Below, piece after piece: positions 10,301-17,916 of a stretch of 64,000 nucleotides of DNA. Both the position numbers and the translations under genes were made by a program. The stretch is from positions 1 through 64,000 of the forward strand of contig JAQSYI010000043.1 of the NCBI GenBank assembly GCA_029256185.1, written 5' to 3'. Below the pieces are notes generated by a model. The model did no database searches and had not been told where the DNA came from. It was given only the letters and a program-made list of their open reading frames with translations. The stretch comes from Paenibacillaceae bacterium. GTDB taxonomy: Bacteria > Bacillota > Bacilli > Paenibacillales > NBRC-103111. Numbering within the stretch: the stretch's first letter is position 1; each line of letters opens with the position of its first letter.

Positions 10301-10734
10301 ACAACGGAAAATTGTTCAGCTCGGGGAGAGAGCGTTCTTCCTTCCATTGGCTTTCGGAGGGAGAGAGCTTCGAGATCAGGTCAGCGTTGGGCAATCCCGG
10401 AGGAGATCTGACCTGGAAATACGAGCTTGGGGATGAAATGACCACCTTGACAGTTACGCTGAACACATACGGGAGCCTGCATGATACCTATGTCAATCTG
10501 CCCGTTATGCTCAAGGAGCCTGGCGCGGTGATGGAAGGACCCGCGAATGGGGAGACGGTGTTCCGGCTGGGGGATTCTTCCATGGCTATCACGGTGCCGG
10601 CGGGTACAACGGTGGGCTTTGGCAGTGACATATCCACCTTTGCCGGGATCATCCGGCCCTTGCGGATCGCCCTGCCCCCGGACGGAACTCCTCTGGTTAT
10701 CCGCTTTGCCGCGTTTGACACGAATATGCAATGA
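7327..10734 (+). CDS. Large secreted multidomain protein, putative polysaccharide lyase
   Basis: Exported protein of 1135 residues. A signal peptide ends at QAHA (about residue 34). Residues about 38-235 form a concanavalin/laminin-G-like beta sandwich (DDHFDSGIQPRGW ... IYLDDIKVYR), a carbohydrate-binding type of fold. Residues about 250-490 are beta-rich modules. Residues about 570-900 are helix-rich with repeated aromatic and His positions (NQWLHTIAGHLYTYMATGEA, NYGSMNEYMLTAMYYEY), resembling the alpha/alpha-toroid of polysaccharide lyases and heparinase-like enzymes. The last 230 residues are beta-sandwich-like. The call as a lyase rests on this architecture plus the adjoining GH88 gene, whose substrates are lyase products; I do not recognise a specific PL family. 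AGGAGG lies at good spacing before the ATG. No SLH or LPXTG anchor is seen, so it is probably released. Confidence 0.6.
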   Translation: MKSRLPLCIALILFLTGIMTILTFGFLPVPQAHAEYMIPIIDDHFDSGIQPRGWAVGNSGDPGNTVTVDNGRLKLEKNNSQSNYLTVNKSFSPDFTPGAAHDKLGVEYKVQVVRADGSAVGFPVLTDASGKQPFNGQIIPVAGGLRFRMHNGAATQYVNDPLNPAAAFVFDPEEEYVFRHILDYENGKHELYINDLPVASQYSFLSPVSGSNKLSFMIGGQNTTIYLDDIKVYRITDVQPQPPGTSPEYPGFPVYQASVNKLLQGNVGGFGMLAAYDAPGPGQVLVRRTTQVTANEPFSPITLARVFNPEGQLVAWHDFTDQASGSEAATLEIPQGAAGIYRVSLSGGRNGDLLEIALPETEVWGVRGEMALGVNSTTLKSPYIYLPRTVTTFFLESVGSPTVEVYDHQGQYLGMPVSEGGRFKFAVNPALTDTVWQLQMDSSTTEALVFDGIPGLLTPTREAALALQGGTVEAEGLLVAGPTQAKIRQAMTALDEEELEVSLEFPAELPANLENPIVEALNYGKYGFLMGMKAPLQRQNLNPESPYYGVILGVDPENRPNPVAEPASWENFLHPAILSPWDALNLASAVATPGELNPAYGHTGLANRAALAAMYHLVSTQGDDYIRENNLSSGNTPLTHAFFVYYNVAHTFSLIEDYLSPETKDAYRQALINTGDRIGDFKGYQSNQWLHTIAGHLYTYMATGEARFLGYAERMLLSFVDGTHGANSKFGQHPAGYFLEEYGPDGNYGSMNEYMLTAMYYEYRKLPQADAGLVEKLRAAVQKDLEFQSFYWLPQPSGVANGTFTSPSSMNARTKSYLGVPSYPGLFLAHPEFPLALARYNMIRAPLTGAGDAQIFPHLINNDDWAELLLQWALPKQDTAYEDTNGMWAPALHEAYERPDLVEPALLPVEESRGTWTLPGHVAWKRGGLYGAIFYDIAGASSIPAQSRVGGGPTVLWSEGTGVVVNSTKNNASGSVASLDDLSFTGIYGYDNNGKLFSSGRERSSFHWLSEGESFEIRSALGNPGGDLTWKYELGDEMTTLTVTLNTYGSLHDTYVNLPVMLKEPGAVMEGPANGETVFRLGDSSMAITVPAGTTVGFGSDISTFAGIIRPLRIALPPDGTPLVIRFAAFDTNMQ

Positions 10735-10755
10735 CTTTGGAAGGAGCCGGTCAGC

Positions 10756-11940
10756 TTGAAGGAGCGCAAGGCAGCAGACGGATTCAACCCGGAAGCAATG
10801 CTGGAGCAAGTGATTCTGAAGGTCAGGAGCAACCGGAAGCGGTTCGATGCGCTGCATGCGCCCGGCGTTGCGGTTGAGGGCAGCTATTCCAGGCGCCTGG
10901 GCACTCTTTACAGCATGGACCAATGGACCCTGTCCTTCTTCACCGGGATGGCGATTCATGCTTACAACTATGCGGGGAACAGCGGCGATCTGGAATGGGT
11001 GCTCCGGCAGCAGGACGATTACCGCAAGAAGGTCGCCGATTATGCCCTGGATACCATGCATGATCTGGGCTTCCTCTATTCCTTAAGCCAGGTGGCGCTG
11101 TACAGGTCCACGGGGAACCGGGAGGCGCGGGAGATTGGACTGCTGGCGGCAACGGAATTGGCCAAACGGTTTTCGGTGAATGGAAAATATATTGATGCCT
11201 GGAGCAGGATGGACCGGACGGATGAAGAGATTGCCGGACTGATGATTATCGACTGCATGATGAATTTGCCGCTGCTTTTTTGGGCTTGGCAGGAAACCGG
11301 CCATTGTTTCTACAGGGAGGTGGCCGAAGCCCATGCGGATACCACGTTGCGCTTCCTGGTCCGCGAGGATCATTCCGTGCGCCATGCCTTCAAGTTCCAC
11401 CGGATCACCGGAATCCCGGATGGGGAGCGGAACCATTGCGGCTTTGGCGTTGGCTCGGCGTGGGCCCGGGGAACGGCGTGGGCCATGTACGGATTTGCGG
11501 TCGCTTACCGGTATACGGGGAAGGCGGTCTATCTGGAGGAGGCGAAGCAGATTGCGGAGTTTTTCCTCCTTCAACTGCCGGAGAGCGGAATTCCCGTATG
11601 GGATTTCCGCCTTCCTCCCGGAGCGCCCCCGCTTGTGGACACCTCTGCCTGCGCCATTGCCGCCTGCGCGCTTCTTGAGCTGTCGGAGATAGAGGGCGCG
11701 GACGGAGAAGAGGGTTCTGTCCTCAAGGCCGGGGGAACAGCAGACGGGCAATATGGGAAGCAGGCTGCCGCCATGCTTGCGGCTTTGTCGGCGCCTCCCT
11801 ATTGCGCAGCAGCTTCCGGCGAGGAATGTGTGCTGCATCTGGCCCAGTGCGGGAGCGGCCAGGCAGGCGCCATCTGGGGGGATTACTTTTACATGGAGGG
11901 TCTGCTGCGGCTGATGGGAAAGGCAGTCATATTCTGGTAA
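10756..11940 (+). CDS. Unsaturated glucuronyl hydrolase, GH88 family
   Basis: Cytoplasmic glycoside hydrolase of 394 residues that hydrates the delta-4,5 unsaturated uronic acid left at the non-reducing end by polysaccharide lyases and so releases the ring-opened keto-acid. The two catalytic aspartates are visible: D103 in MHDLGFLYS and D166 in MIIDCMMN; their 63-residue separation matches the family pattern (D88/D149 in the Bacillus GL1 enzyme). The GSAWARGTAWAMYG segment and the DTSACAI segment are family-typical. Start is TTG 10756, with AAGGAG ten bases upstream and only 21 bases after the lyase stop. No signal peptide, which fits a role after import. GH88 rather than GH105 is the better fit but is not proven. 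Confidence 0.88.
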   Translation: MKERKAADGFNPEAMLEQVILKVRSNRKRFDALHAPGVAVEGSYSRRLGTLYSMDQWTLSFFTGMAIHAYNYAGNSGDLEWVLRQQDDYRKKVADYALDTMHDLGFLYSLSQVALYRSTGNREAREIGLLAATELAKRFSVNGKYIDAWSRMDRTDEEIAGLMIIDCMMNLPLLFWAWQETGHCFYREVAEAHADTTLRFLVREDHSVRHAFKFHRITGIPDGERNHCGFGVGSAWARGTAWAMYGFAVAYRYTGKAVYLEEAKQIAEFFLLQLPESGIPVWDFRLPPGAPPLVDTSACAIAACALLELSEIEGADGEEGSVLKAGGTADGQYGKQAAAMLAALSAPPYCAAASGEECVLHLAQCGSGQAGAIWGDYFYMEGLLRLMGKAVIFW

Positions 11941-11992
11941 GAAAATTGCAGAAGATGGAATATTGCAGGCTCAAGGGAGGTGCCGGTGAGAC

Positions 11993-12937
11993 ATGGGAGC
12001 GGTGGAATGGATGCAACAGGGGCCGTTTGGTCTGATGGTTCATTATTTGAAGCAGACTCTTCCTAGGGAGGGAGCGGCTGTTCACGATTGGAACGAGGCG
12101 GTGGACCGGTTCCCGGTAAAGGCCTTCTGCCGGGAGGTTGAAGGTACGGGGGCCGGCTGGCTTATCTTCACCATCGGGCAAAACAACGGCTTCTATTGCT
12201 CGCCCAATCCCGTTCTGGAGCAATGGCTGCCGGGGCGCTGCTCCCGGCGGGATCTTATTCTGGAAATTGCCATGGATCTGAAGCGGAGAGGAATCCGTTT
12301 CCTGGCCTATTTGCCTGCGGAGGTGGACACTGCCGACGAAGCGCTTCGTGAGGCCCTGGGCTGGGATCTGCATCCAGCGGACAAAACGGTTTTTCAGGAA
12401 AGATACATGAGGGTGATTGAGGCCTGGGCGCAGCGCTTCGGAACCTGTCTGGACGGCTGGTGGTTCGACGGCTGCTACAATTCCGGGGAGAAGAGCTTCA
12501 TGAGAACCCATCAATGGACCAATGACCGGTTTGATTACGCCAGATGGGCCAAGGCGTGCCGGGCGGGCAACCCCGCTGCGGTCATCTCCATGAATCCGGG
12601 AGCCGATGCCATGAAGATTGTGTTCCCGGACCAGGATTATCTGGGCGGGGAGACCAATAAGCTGGAGCCCCTGCCGGACGGTCCACAGGTCGATGGCATG
12701 CAGTGGCATGCTCTGACCTGGCTGGATTGCTTCTGGATTCATGAGAAACGGATCGGCCCGATTGATCCGCCCCGCTTCTCCGATGAGGAGCTGTACCGGT
12801 ATTTGAGCTATTGCCGCAGCAAGGGCGGAGCGGTGACACTCAATGCAGGCATCTATCAGGATGGCGCATTGGCGGAAGCAACGGCTGCGCAGCTGCGCAG
12901 GGTCTCGAAGCTTCTCCTCCCGGATGCGGCTGTATAA
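11993..12937 (+). CDS. GH29-like glycosidase (alpha-L-fucosidase-related), short form
   Basis: Cytoplasmic protein of 314 residues with the TIM-barrel start and active-site strand of the alpha-L-fucosidase (GH29) superfamily. D159 in CLDGWWFDG sits where the GH29 nucleophile lies. It is shorter than classical fucosidases (about 430-500) because the C-terminal beta domain is missing. GGGAGGTG precedes the ATG. Position at the end of the lyase/GH88 run suggests it trims a deoxy-sugar or related side residue from imported oligosaccharides. Activity on fucose is not assured, since many short GH29-like proteins act on other sugars. Confidence 0.65.
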   Translation: MGAVEWMQQGPFGLMVHYLKQTLPREGAAVHDWNEAVDRFPVKAFCREVEGTGAGWLIFTIGQNNGFYCSPNPVLEQWLPGRCSRRDLILEIAMDLKRRGIRFLAYLPAEVDTADEALREALGWDLHPADKTVFQERYMRVIEAWAQRFGTCLDGWWFDGCYNSGEKSFMRTHQWTNDRFDYARWAKACRAGNPAAVISMNPGADAMKIVFPDQDYLGGETNKLEPLPDGPQVDGMQWHALTWLDCFWIHEKRIGPIDPPRFSDEELYRYLSYCRSKGGAVTLNAGIYQDGALAEATAAQLRRVSKLLLPDAAV

Positions 12938-13009
12938 AACTGTCCTCATCCTGTTATACTAATAGGAAGTGCGCCTGTCCAATCCTGCAAAAACAATCAC
13001 TCCAATATG

Positions 13010-13137
13010 AAAATGTTGACTCACCCGCGGCGCTTTTGCGGCTGCCCGAGAGGGTGGTCAGGCAAGACGCGCGGAATGAAGGTGGTACCACGGAAGATCA
13101 GCCTTTCGTCCTTTTTCGGATGAAGGGCTTTTTTGTT
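13010..13137 (+). promoter_or_regulatory. Truncated duplicate of the valine T-box leader (orphan)
   Basis: Positions 13010-13034 match 22883-22907 exactly over 25 bases, including a TTGACT -35 box. Positions 13068-13137 match 23199-23269 with one substitution and one T-run length change, covering the T-box motif AAGGTGGTACCACGG and the terminator hairpin. Between them only 33 bases remain where the full leader has 291, so Stem I with the specifier loop, and the -10 box, are gone. It cannot sense tRNA as a normal T-box. It now lies ahead of a broken binding-protein gene. Confidence 0.85.
13100..13136 (+). terminator. Intrinsic terminator of the orphan T-box
   Basis: AGCCTTTCGTCC, a TTTTTC loop, GGATGAAGGGCT and a T-run form the terminator half of the duplicated leader. 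It pairs as in the copy before valS and should stop rightward transcription leaving the GH29-like gene. Confidence 0.8.
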
Positions 13138-13179
13138 AACAGGGGGATTGACCCAAATCAAGGGGAGTAGCGCTGGAAA

Positions 13180-13612
13180 AAAAGGTTTTGAAATCCAATT
13201 TTCAAAAATGGGCAGACTCCGCGCCGCGCGCCGGGGAGCCAGCACTGCTATCCTGTTGCCATTCTGGTTTTCTGCACGCCAACAGACAGCATGATCCGAT
13301 CGAAGGTCAGGAAAAACCTCCCCACCTCGGCATCGTCAAAGGCCGACTCCCCCCCCTTCCATGGCGGTGTTTCGATCCACATTGGTCCAGCGTCTGAACG
13401 CGGCTACCGTACTGATTCTCTTCCTTGAGGCTGACCGGACGATGGATAACAACCGCTGGACCAAGTGGGTCAATGAGAATAAACCTAATGATGTCAAGTA
13501 TGTTGCGGTGCCCCGCTTCGAATCGCTGCAGAAGCTTAACGTGCTGTTCGCGTCGGGTTTTGCGCCGGATTTGATCTTCGAGTATGACACTGCTTACCAA
13601 GGCCAGCTGTAA
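13180..13612 (+). pseudogene. Remnant of an extracellular solute-binding lipoprotein gene
   Basis: Positions 13361-13612 encode (after a few leading residues) LFLEADRTMDNNRWTKWVNE and then PRFESLQKLNVLFASG and PDLIFEYDTAY, the N-terminal mature part of a sugar ABC binding protein, followed by an in-frame TAA. A full protein would run about 450 residues further. Upstream, the stretch near 13185 in another frame reads LKSNFQKWADSA...ALLSC, like a decayed lipoprotein signal. So the gene is both frameshifted near its start and truncated at its 3' end at the junction with the leftward regulator gene at 13619. It directly follows the orphan T-box, consistent with a past rearrangement at this point. 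Confidence 0.75.
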
Positions 13613-13618
13613 CTGCAG

Positions 13619-14755
13619 TCAATTGAAAAACGAATTGTACAAATTTCTTGTTTGCTTCGAAGGCTTAATATCCAATTCTGCCAGCTGCTGCTCCAGTTTG
13701 CTGTAAACCTTCTGGACGTAATCGTACTTGCCAGTGAACAAATAAGCTCTCATCGCCAGACGATACGCTTCTTCATCAAAAGGCGAGTGGGCCATAGCTC
13801 TTTCAGCCATTTCCATCGCTTTTCTTCCCTCACCTTGCTCCAAATAATACCCTGCCAGTTCCACCATCCAATCCAAAGCCATTTGCTCAAGCTGACGTGA
13901 AAGCTCTGCCGACCATGGATAATCCTCATTGGCCAGCAGTTCGCCTTTATACTGCTGTAAAGCGAACTCCAATTCATTACACAGGATCTCCGAGCTATGT
14001 TGCCGGCGTTGATGGAGTGACTGAAACAGTTGTACATCTGTTTGAATACGGAGCGGATTGAGCTCGTAGCATTCCTTTTCATAGCGAATCATTTGCTCAA
14101 ATCCTAACTGCCGTAAGTGCTTCCGCAGCAAGCTTATGCATGTGTGCAAATAGATTTTGGCTTTCTCATAGGGCTCGTCGGTCCAGAGCATCTCGATTAT
14201 CCGATCCCTATGAATAGAACTGCCTTTATGCAGCAGCAAAAAAATGAATAATTCCTTCTCCTTCGCTGTTCGCCAAGCCAGTGTTTTACCCGTGGGCGCA
14301 ACGGCTTGAAACGCGCCTAATAGACGAACCTCAAGAACCTCTAACCCTTGATGACCAGGTTCTTCGCACGCAGCAGCACGGGAAGCTTCTAGCTGGACCC
14401 CTTTAGCAATTCTGTCAACTGTCAATATTAAGCGATCCATCTCAATAGGTTTCAACAAGTAATCAATGGCTGCAAGCTCAAATGCCGCTATCGCATATTG
14501 ATCGTATGCAGTAACAAAAATGACGACCGCATCCGGATCAACCGCGTGAATTTTCTCCGCCAATTCCAACCCAGTCATGCCTGGCATTTCAATATCCAGA
14601 AACCATACTTGCGGACGCATGCGATCAAGGGCCTGCAAGCCGTCAAACCCATTTATTGAACGTCCTACCACTTCTACTTTTCCAGTACGATGGAGAAACA
14701 GCTCCAACATGTTTAATGCATGCAACTCGTCATCCACCAGATAAGCTTTTAGCAT
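13619..14755 (-). CDS. Response regulator with SARP/BTAD output domain
   Basis: Cytoplasmic regulator of 378 residues. Residues 1-120 are a receiver domain with DDE8-10, phospho-acceptor D54 (VWFLDIEMPG) and the K of LLKPIE. Residues about 145-235 are a winged-helix DNA-binding domain of the OmpR/SARP kind, and residues about 240-375 a helical BTAD (TPR-like) domain, with EGRKAMEMAERAMAHSPFDE as a recognisable repeat. This output type is familiar in Firmicutes beside large hybrid kinases but less common than OmpR or AraC outputs. It lies 28 bases downstream of the hybrid kinase on the same strand and is its probable partner. Lower GC than the flanking sugar genes. Confidence 0.88.
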   Translation of the reverse strand: MLKAYLVDDELHALNMLELFLHRTGKVEVVGRSINGFDGLQALDRMRPQVWFLDIEMPGMTGLELAEKIHAVDPDAVVIFVTAYDQYAIAAFELAAIDYLLKPIEMDRLILTVDRIAKGVQLEASRAAACEEPGHQGLEVLEVRLLGAFQAVAPTGKTLAWRTAKEKELFIFLLLHKGSSIHRDRIIEMLWTDEPYEKAKIYLHTCISLLRKHLRQLGFEQMIRYEKECYELNPLRIQTDVQLFQSLHQRRQHSSEILCNELEFALQQYKGELLANEDYPWSAELSRQLEQMALDWMVELAGYYLEQGEGRKAMEMAERAMAHSPFDEEAYRLAMRAYLFTGKYDYVQKVYSKLEQQLAELDIKPSKQTRNLYNSFFN

Positions 14756-14783
14756 TGTAACTCTCCCTTATTGCGCTTTATAT

Positions 14784-17700
14784 TTACAGCTGGTATGGAA
14801 AATGAATTTCCACTCGGGTTCCTTCACCTGGAGTACTGGATATTCGCATAGCTTGTCCATGGAGATGCTTCAAACGACGGGCCGTATTAGACAATCCGAC
14901 GCCATTGCCCGTTCCTCCCCGCAGAAGCAGCAAGTCTACCTGCTCCGAAGTCATACCGACTCCATCATCCTCCACTACAACCTGAACCTCATTATCTATT
15001 CGGCAAATTGCAAGTCGGACCGTACCCCCGTCAATTTTCTTAGAAACACCATGACGTATAGCATTCTCAACTAGAGGCTCAATCAGCAAAGGCATTACTT
15101 TCGCGTTATTCAAGCTCTTATCTATGTCAAAATCAACTCGCAGGCGCTGACCGAAGCGCTCCCGTTCAATTTCCACATAGGACATAATCAGTTCCATTTC
15201 GCGGCTTAGCGGGATCATACCTTCTGTATCTTCTGTATGATCCCAATGGAATAAGATTCGCAAGTATCGGCTAAATGTTCCTAGCAGCTCACCGGCCCTG
15301 GGACCATCACTGTAGCAAAGAGACATGATCGTACCTAAGGCATTATAGAGAAAGTGCGGCTTAATTTGTGAACGCAAGAAGGCCATCTCATTATCGGCGG
15401 CTTCTTTTATGAGTCGTTTCATCCTTAATGCGGTGTGGATACGAACCAGAATGCCTCCTCCCTCAAGCGGACGCGTAATGACATCATTACATCCGACTGC
15501 TAAGCAGGCTGCAATATCTGCGGGGGTATTTCTGGAAGTAATAAGAAGTACAGGAAGCTCTGCCGGGCTATAGACCCTCCGAATTCTCTTGCAAAACTCA
15601 AACCCTTTGCCTCCGGAAAGCCTTGTATCCACAATTACAAGATCGGGGAGTCCAGGTTGTGCCAATACGCTGTCAGCGTCTTGAGCGGTTGCCGCAAAGC
15701 GGATTTTGACGCCCTCCATCGTCAACAGGCTCTCCAAATGCTCCATATCCACCAAATCGCTCGTAGCAATTAGAACGGTAGCAACAGGCTTTCCCTTTTG
15801 AGTAACGCCGAAATGCACATCACCTTTAGCTGACTCTTCCCGATCTGTTACCTTGGGACGTTCAACCGGGTCGGCTACCGGTAGCGTAACCATGATTGTC
15901 CTTGACAATGGCTCTATGACAAGATCGCCTTCCATCAGCTTTAAGAGATCATGCGCAATAGACAGCCCCACATCTGACATGCTTGCATTCCATGGCGATA
16001 ATGGAGCATTTTTAACGTGCGCTTCAATGAATGTCGACGGTGGCTCGCTTCGAATTTCGATCACAACTTCATCCTTCCGAAGGTAGCCCTCTAGGGTTAG
16101 CTCCCCCTCGCGCTGAAGATCAACCGTCCGATAGATAAGATTATACAGCACCTGCAGCAGTCGCGTTTCATCTGCAAAAACAAACCTTGCCTCCGGTTGT
16201 ATTCGACATACGAAACTGCTGCCTTTGCCGGATGACAAGTTTCCGAACACCTCTCTAACAACAGAGAAGCAGGAGGCCAAATCCGCTACACCTTTGGTTA
16301 TCTTTAAGCTGCCATCACCCAAGCGGGATGCATCAATCAGATCTTGCACCAAATGGGACATCCGATAGGCAGTATTGCGTATACGATGCAGCTTCTCTTG
16401 GATTTCACTTTCTTCCATTCTTCTTGCTGGGGAAGCTATTAATGACCGCGACAAGTGAATAATGCCATGGAGCGGTGTGTTAAGCTCATGGGAAGTCAAC
16501 AGAAGAAACTCATCCTTCATCTGATCGGCAACCTGTAATTGATGAGTAAGCTGCTTCATAGAATCGTAGGCGGTGATGTAATGATAAACAAGAACATAGA
16601 AAAATATCAGCATGATGAGCAACAATGTAACATTGACAAGTACCATCCCGATTAAGTTAACCGAATTCAAGATAGACAGAATACTGCCTAATAGTATCAT
16701 CCAAACCGATATGATCAGCAATTGAAACTGCGGTCGATTAACAGAGCCATAGTCACGTTTCACATAGCTGCGCAGCAGAATGCCAATCGAAATCACGTAA
16801 CCGCTGAGGCCCAGCATATAAAAGAAATCCTGCACTTGGGCGTAAATGTGAAACGGAAATCCTATGATAAGGGCTATATATGAAAAAACAATCATTCCGA
16901 ACAATTGCAACTGTCCTCGGGTCCGGCGATTCAGCATAATGCTGGAAACGATCCAGAGAACGACAGCGGGTAAGGCGTATACAGCGATATACTTAATCTT
17001 GAAGGCAAATTCAAATGAAAGATTCGGGAAGAACTGAAGAAACAATCTCTCTCCATTCGCAAAAACAACCCCTGCATAATTGAGGAAAAACAGAGCCTGA
17101 AGCAATTGCAGCCGGTTCCGATGAAGACGATAATACAGATACAAATAGAGCAATGAAAGCATGAGTAGAACTCCGATTGCAAGCATTTCAATTGCTGCCT
17201 GCAGGGCCCTGCTTTTCTCCATCGTTTGTCCAAAACCAAGGCTTATTGAACTGTAAATACCACCGCTTTTGAAATCGAAATTGGCTGCCTGGAGAACAAC
17301 CTCGACTTCGGGACGAGTCGGGTTGAAATACACCGTATATGGGACGTTTCTAGGCTCATAGCTTTCTAATGAGGTACCTGGCAATCCTGAACTCATCATC
17401 AGTCTGCCATCCACAAACAGTCTATCCGCGAATCGAACGTATCGCTTGCTTATTGCCAGCATTTTATCCGTAGGCGCGTGCTTGATGAGCAGTCGATACG
17501 TGCCATAACCACGGCCTTCCATGCGCTCTCCGTTTGGAAGCATTTCCTTCTCCCAGTCTCCAGGAACTTTTATCAAGGTAGCTTTTCCAATTCCTCTATG
17601 AATGTCTTCGGGCGAAAGCAACTGATTAGGATAGAACTCCCAATCCCCATCAAGAAAGATTGAACGATCATTTTTCAAATCTAAGGTATGCAAGTCTAGC

Positions 17701-17816
17701 ACGCCTTGCTTCACTGCCAGAGCTTCCCTTGATTGAATTTGCTGCCAAGTAACCAAGAAGACAAGCAGCGATACCACAAGAAGTGTTATCAGAAATAAAT
17801 CCTTGCGCAGCTTCAC
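14784..17816 (-). CDS. Hybrid sensor kinase: 7TMR-DISM sensor, two kinase modules and a receiver
   Basis: Membrane protein of 1010 residues. After an N-terminal helix (about 8-24) an extracytoplasmic jelly-roll (about 45-200, 7TMR-DISM extracellular type) precedes seven transmembrane helices (about 207-415). Then come a HisKA domain with H443 in LLTSHELNTPLHG and a weak HATPase lacking a clear DxGxG, a receiver domain with D730 (VIVDTRLSGG), and a second, LytS-type kinase with H821 (QIKPHFLYNALG) and an intact HATPase (LVENAIRHG, DDGVGM, GVGLSNTARRL). The start is GTG with AAGGGGG seven bases upstream. Two different kinase families in one chain suggest internal phosphotransfer, with the second module probably driving the SARP regulator downstream. 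Domain calls are firm; the signal is unknown. Confidence 0.88.
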   Translation of the reverse strand: MKLRKDLFLITLLVVSLLVFLVTWQQIQSREALAVKQGVLDLHTLDLKNDRSIFLDGDWEFYPNQLLSPEDIHRGIGKATLIKVPGDWEKEMLPNGERMEGRGYGTYRLLIKHAPTDKMLAISKRYVRFADRLFVDGRLMMSSGLPGTSLESYEPRNVPYTVYFNPTRPEVEVVLQAANFDFKSGGIYSSISLGFGQTMEKSRALQAAIEMLAIGVLLMLSLLYLYLYYRLHRNRLQLLQALFFLNYAGVVFANGERLFLQFFPNLSFEFAFKIKYIAVYALPAVVLWIVSSIMLNRRTRGQLQLFGMIVFSYIALIIGFPFHIYAQVQDFFYMLGLSGYVISIGILLRSYVKRDYGSVNRPQFQLLIISVWMILLGSILSILNSVNLIGMVLVNVTLLLIMLIFFYVLVYHYITAYDSMKQLTHQLQVADQMKDEFLLLTSHELNTPLHGIIHLSRSLIASPARRMEESEIQEKLHRIRNTAYRMSHLVQDLIDASRLGDGSLKITKGVADLASCFSVVREVFGNLSSGKGSSFVCRIQPEARFVFADETRLLQVLYNLIYRTVDLQREGELTLEGYLRKDEVVIEIRSEPPSTFIEAHVKNAPLSPWNASMSDVGLSIAHDLLKLMEGDLVIEPLSRTIMVTLPVADPVERPKVTDREESAKGDVHFGVTQKGKPVATVLIATSDLVDMEHLESLLTMEGVKIRFAATAQDADSVLAQPGLPDLVIVDTRLSGGKGFEFCKRIRRVYSPAELPVLLITSRNTPADIAACLAVGCNDVITRPLEGGGILVRIHTALRMKRLIKEAADNEMAFLRSQIKPHFLYNALGTIMSLCYSDGPRAGELLGTFSRYLRILFHWDHTEDTEGMIPLSREMELIMSYVEIERERFGQRLRVDFDIDKSLNNAKVMPLLIEPLVENAIRHGVSKKIDGGTVRLAICRIDNEVQVVVEDDGVGMTSEQVDLLLLRGGTGNGVGLSNTARRLKHLHGQAMRISSTPGEGTRVEIHFPYQL

Positions 17817-17858
17817 TACTCAGCCCCCTTCCCCGAGAACAATTTCCTTGCATCTTGG

Positions 17859-17909
17859 TAAAAAATGCTTCTCCCACGCACTGTAATGTTCCATGGGGGA
17901 GAAGCATTT
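17859..17909 (-). terminator. Intrinsic terminator after the Ig-like/SLH gene
   Basis: On the minus strand AAATGCTTCTCCC pairs with GGGAGAAGCATTT over 13 bases and is followed by T residues. It lies just after the stop of the leftward surface-protein gene, so the kinase and regulator further left need their own promoter in the short gap before 17816 or depend on read-through. Confidence 0.8.
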
Positions 17910-17916
17910 CCTTAAA

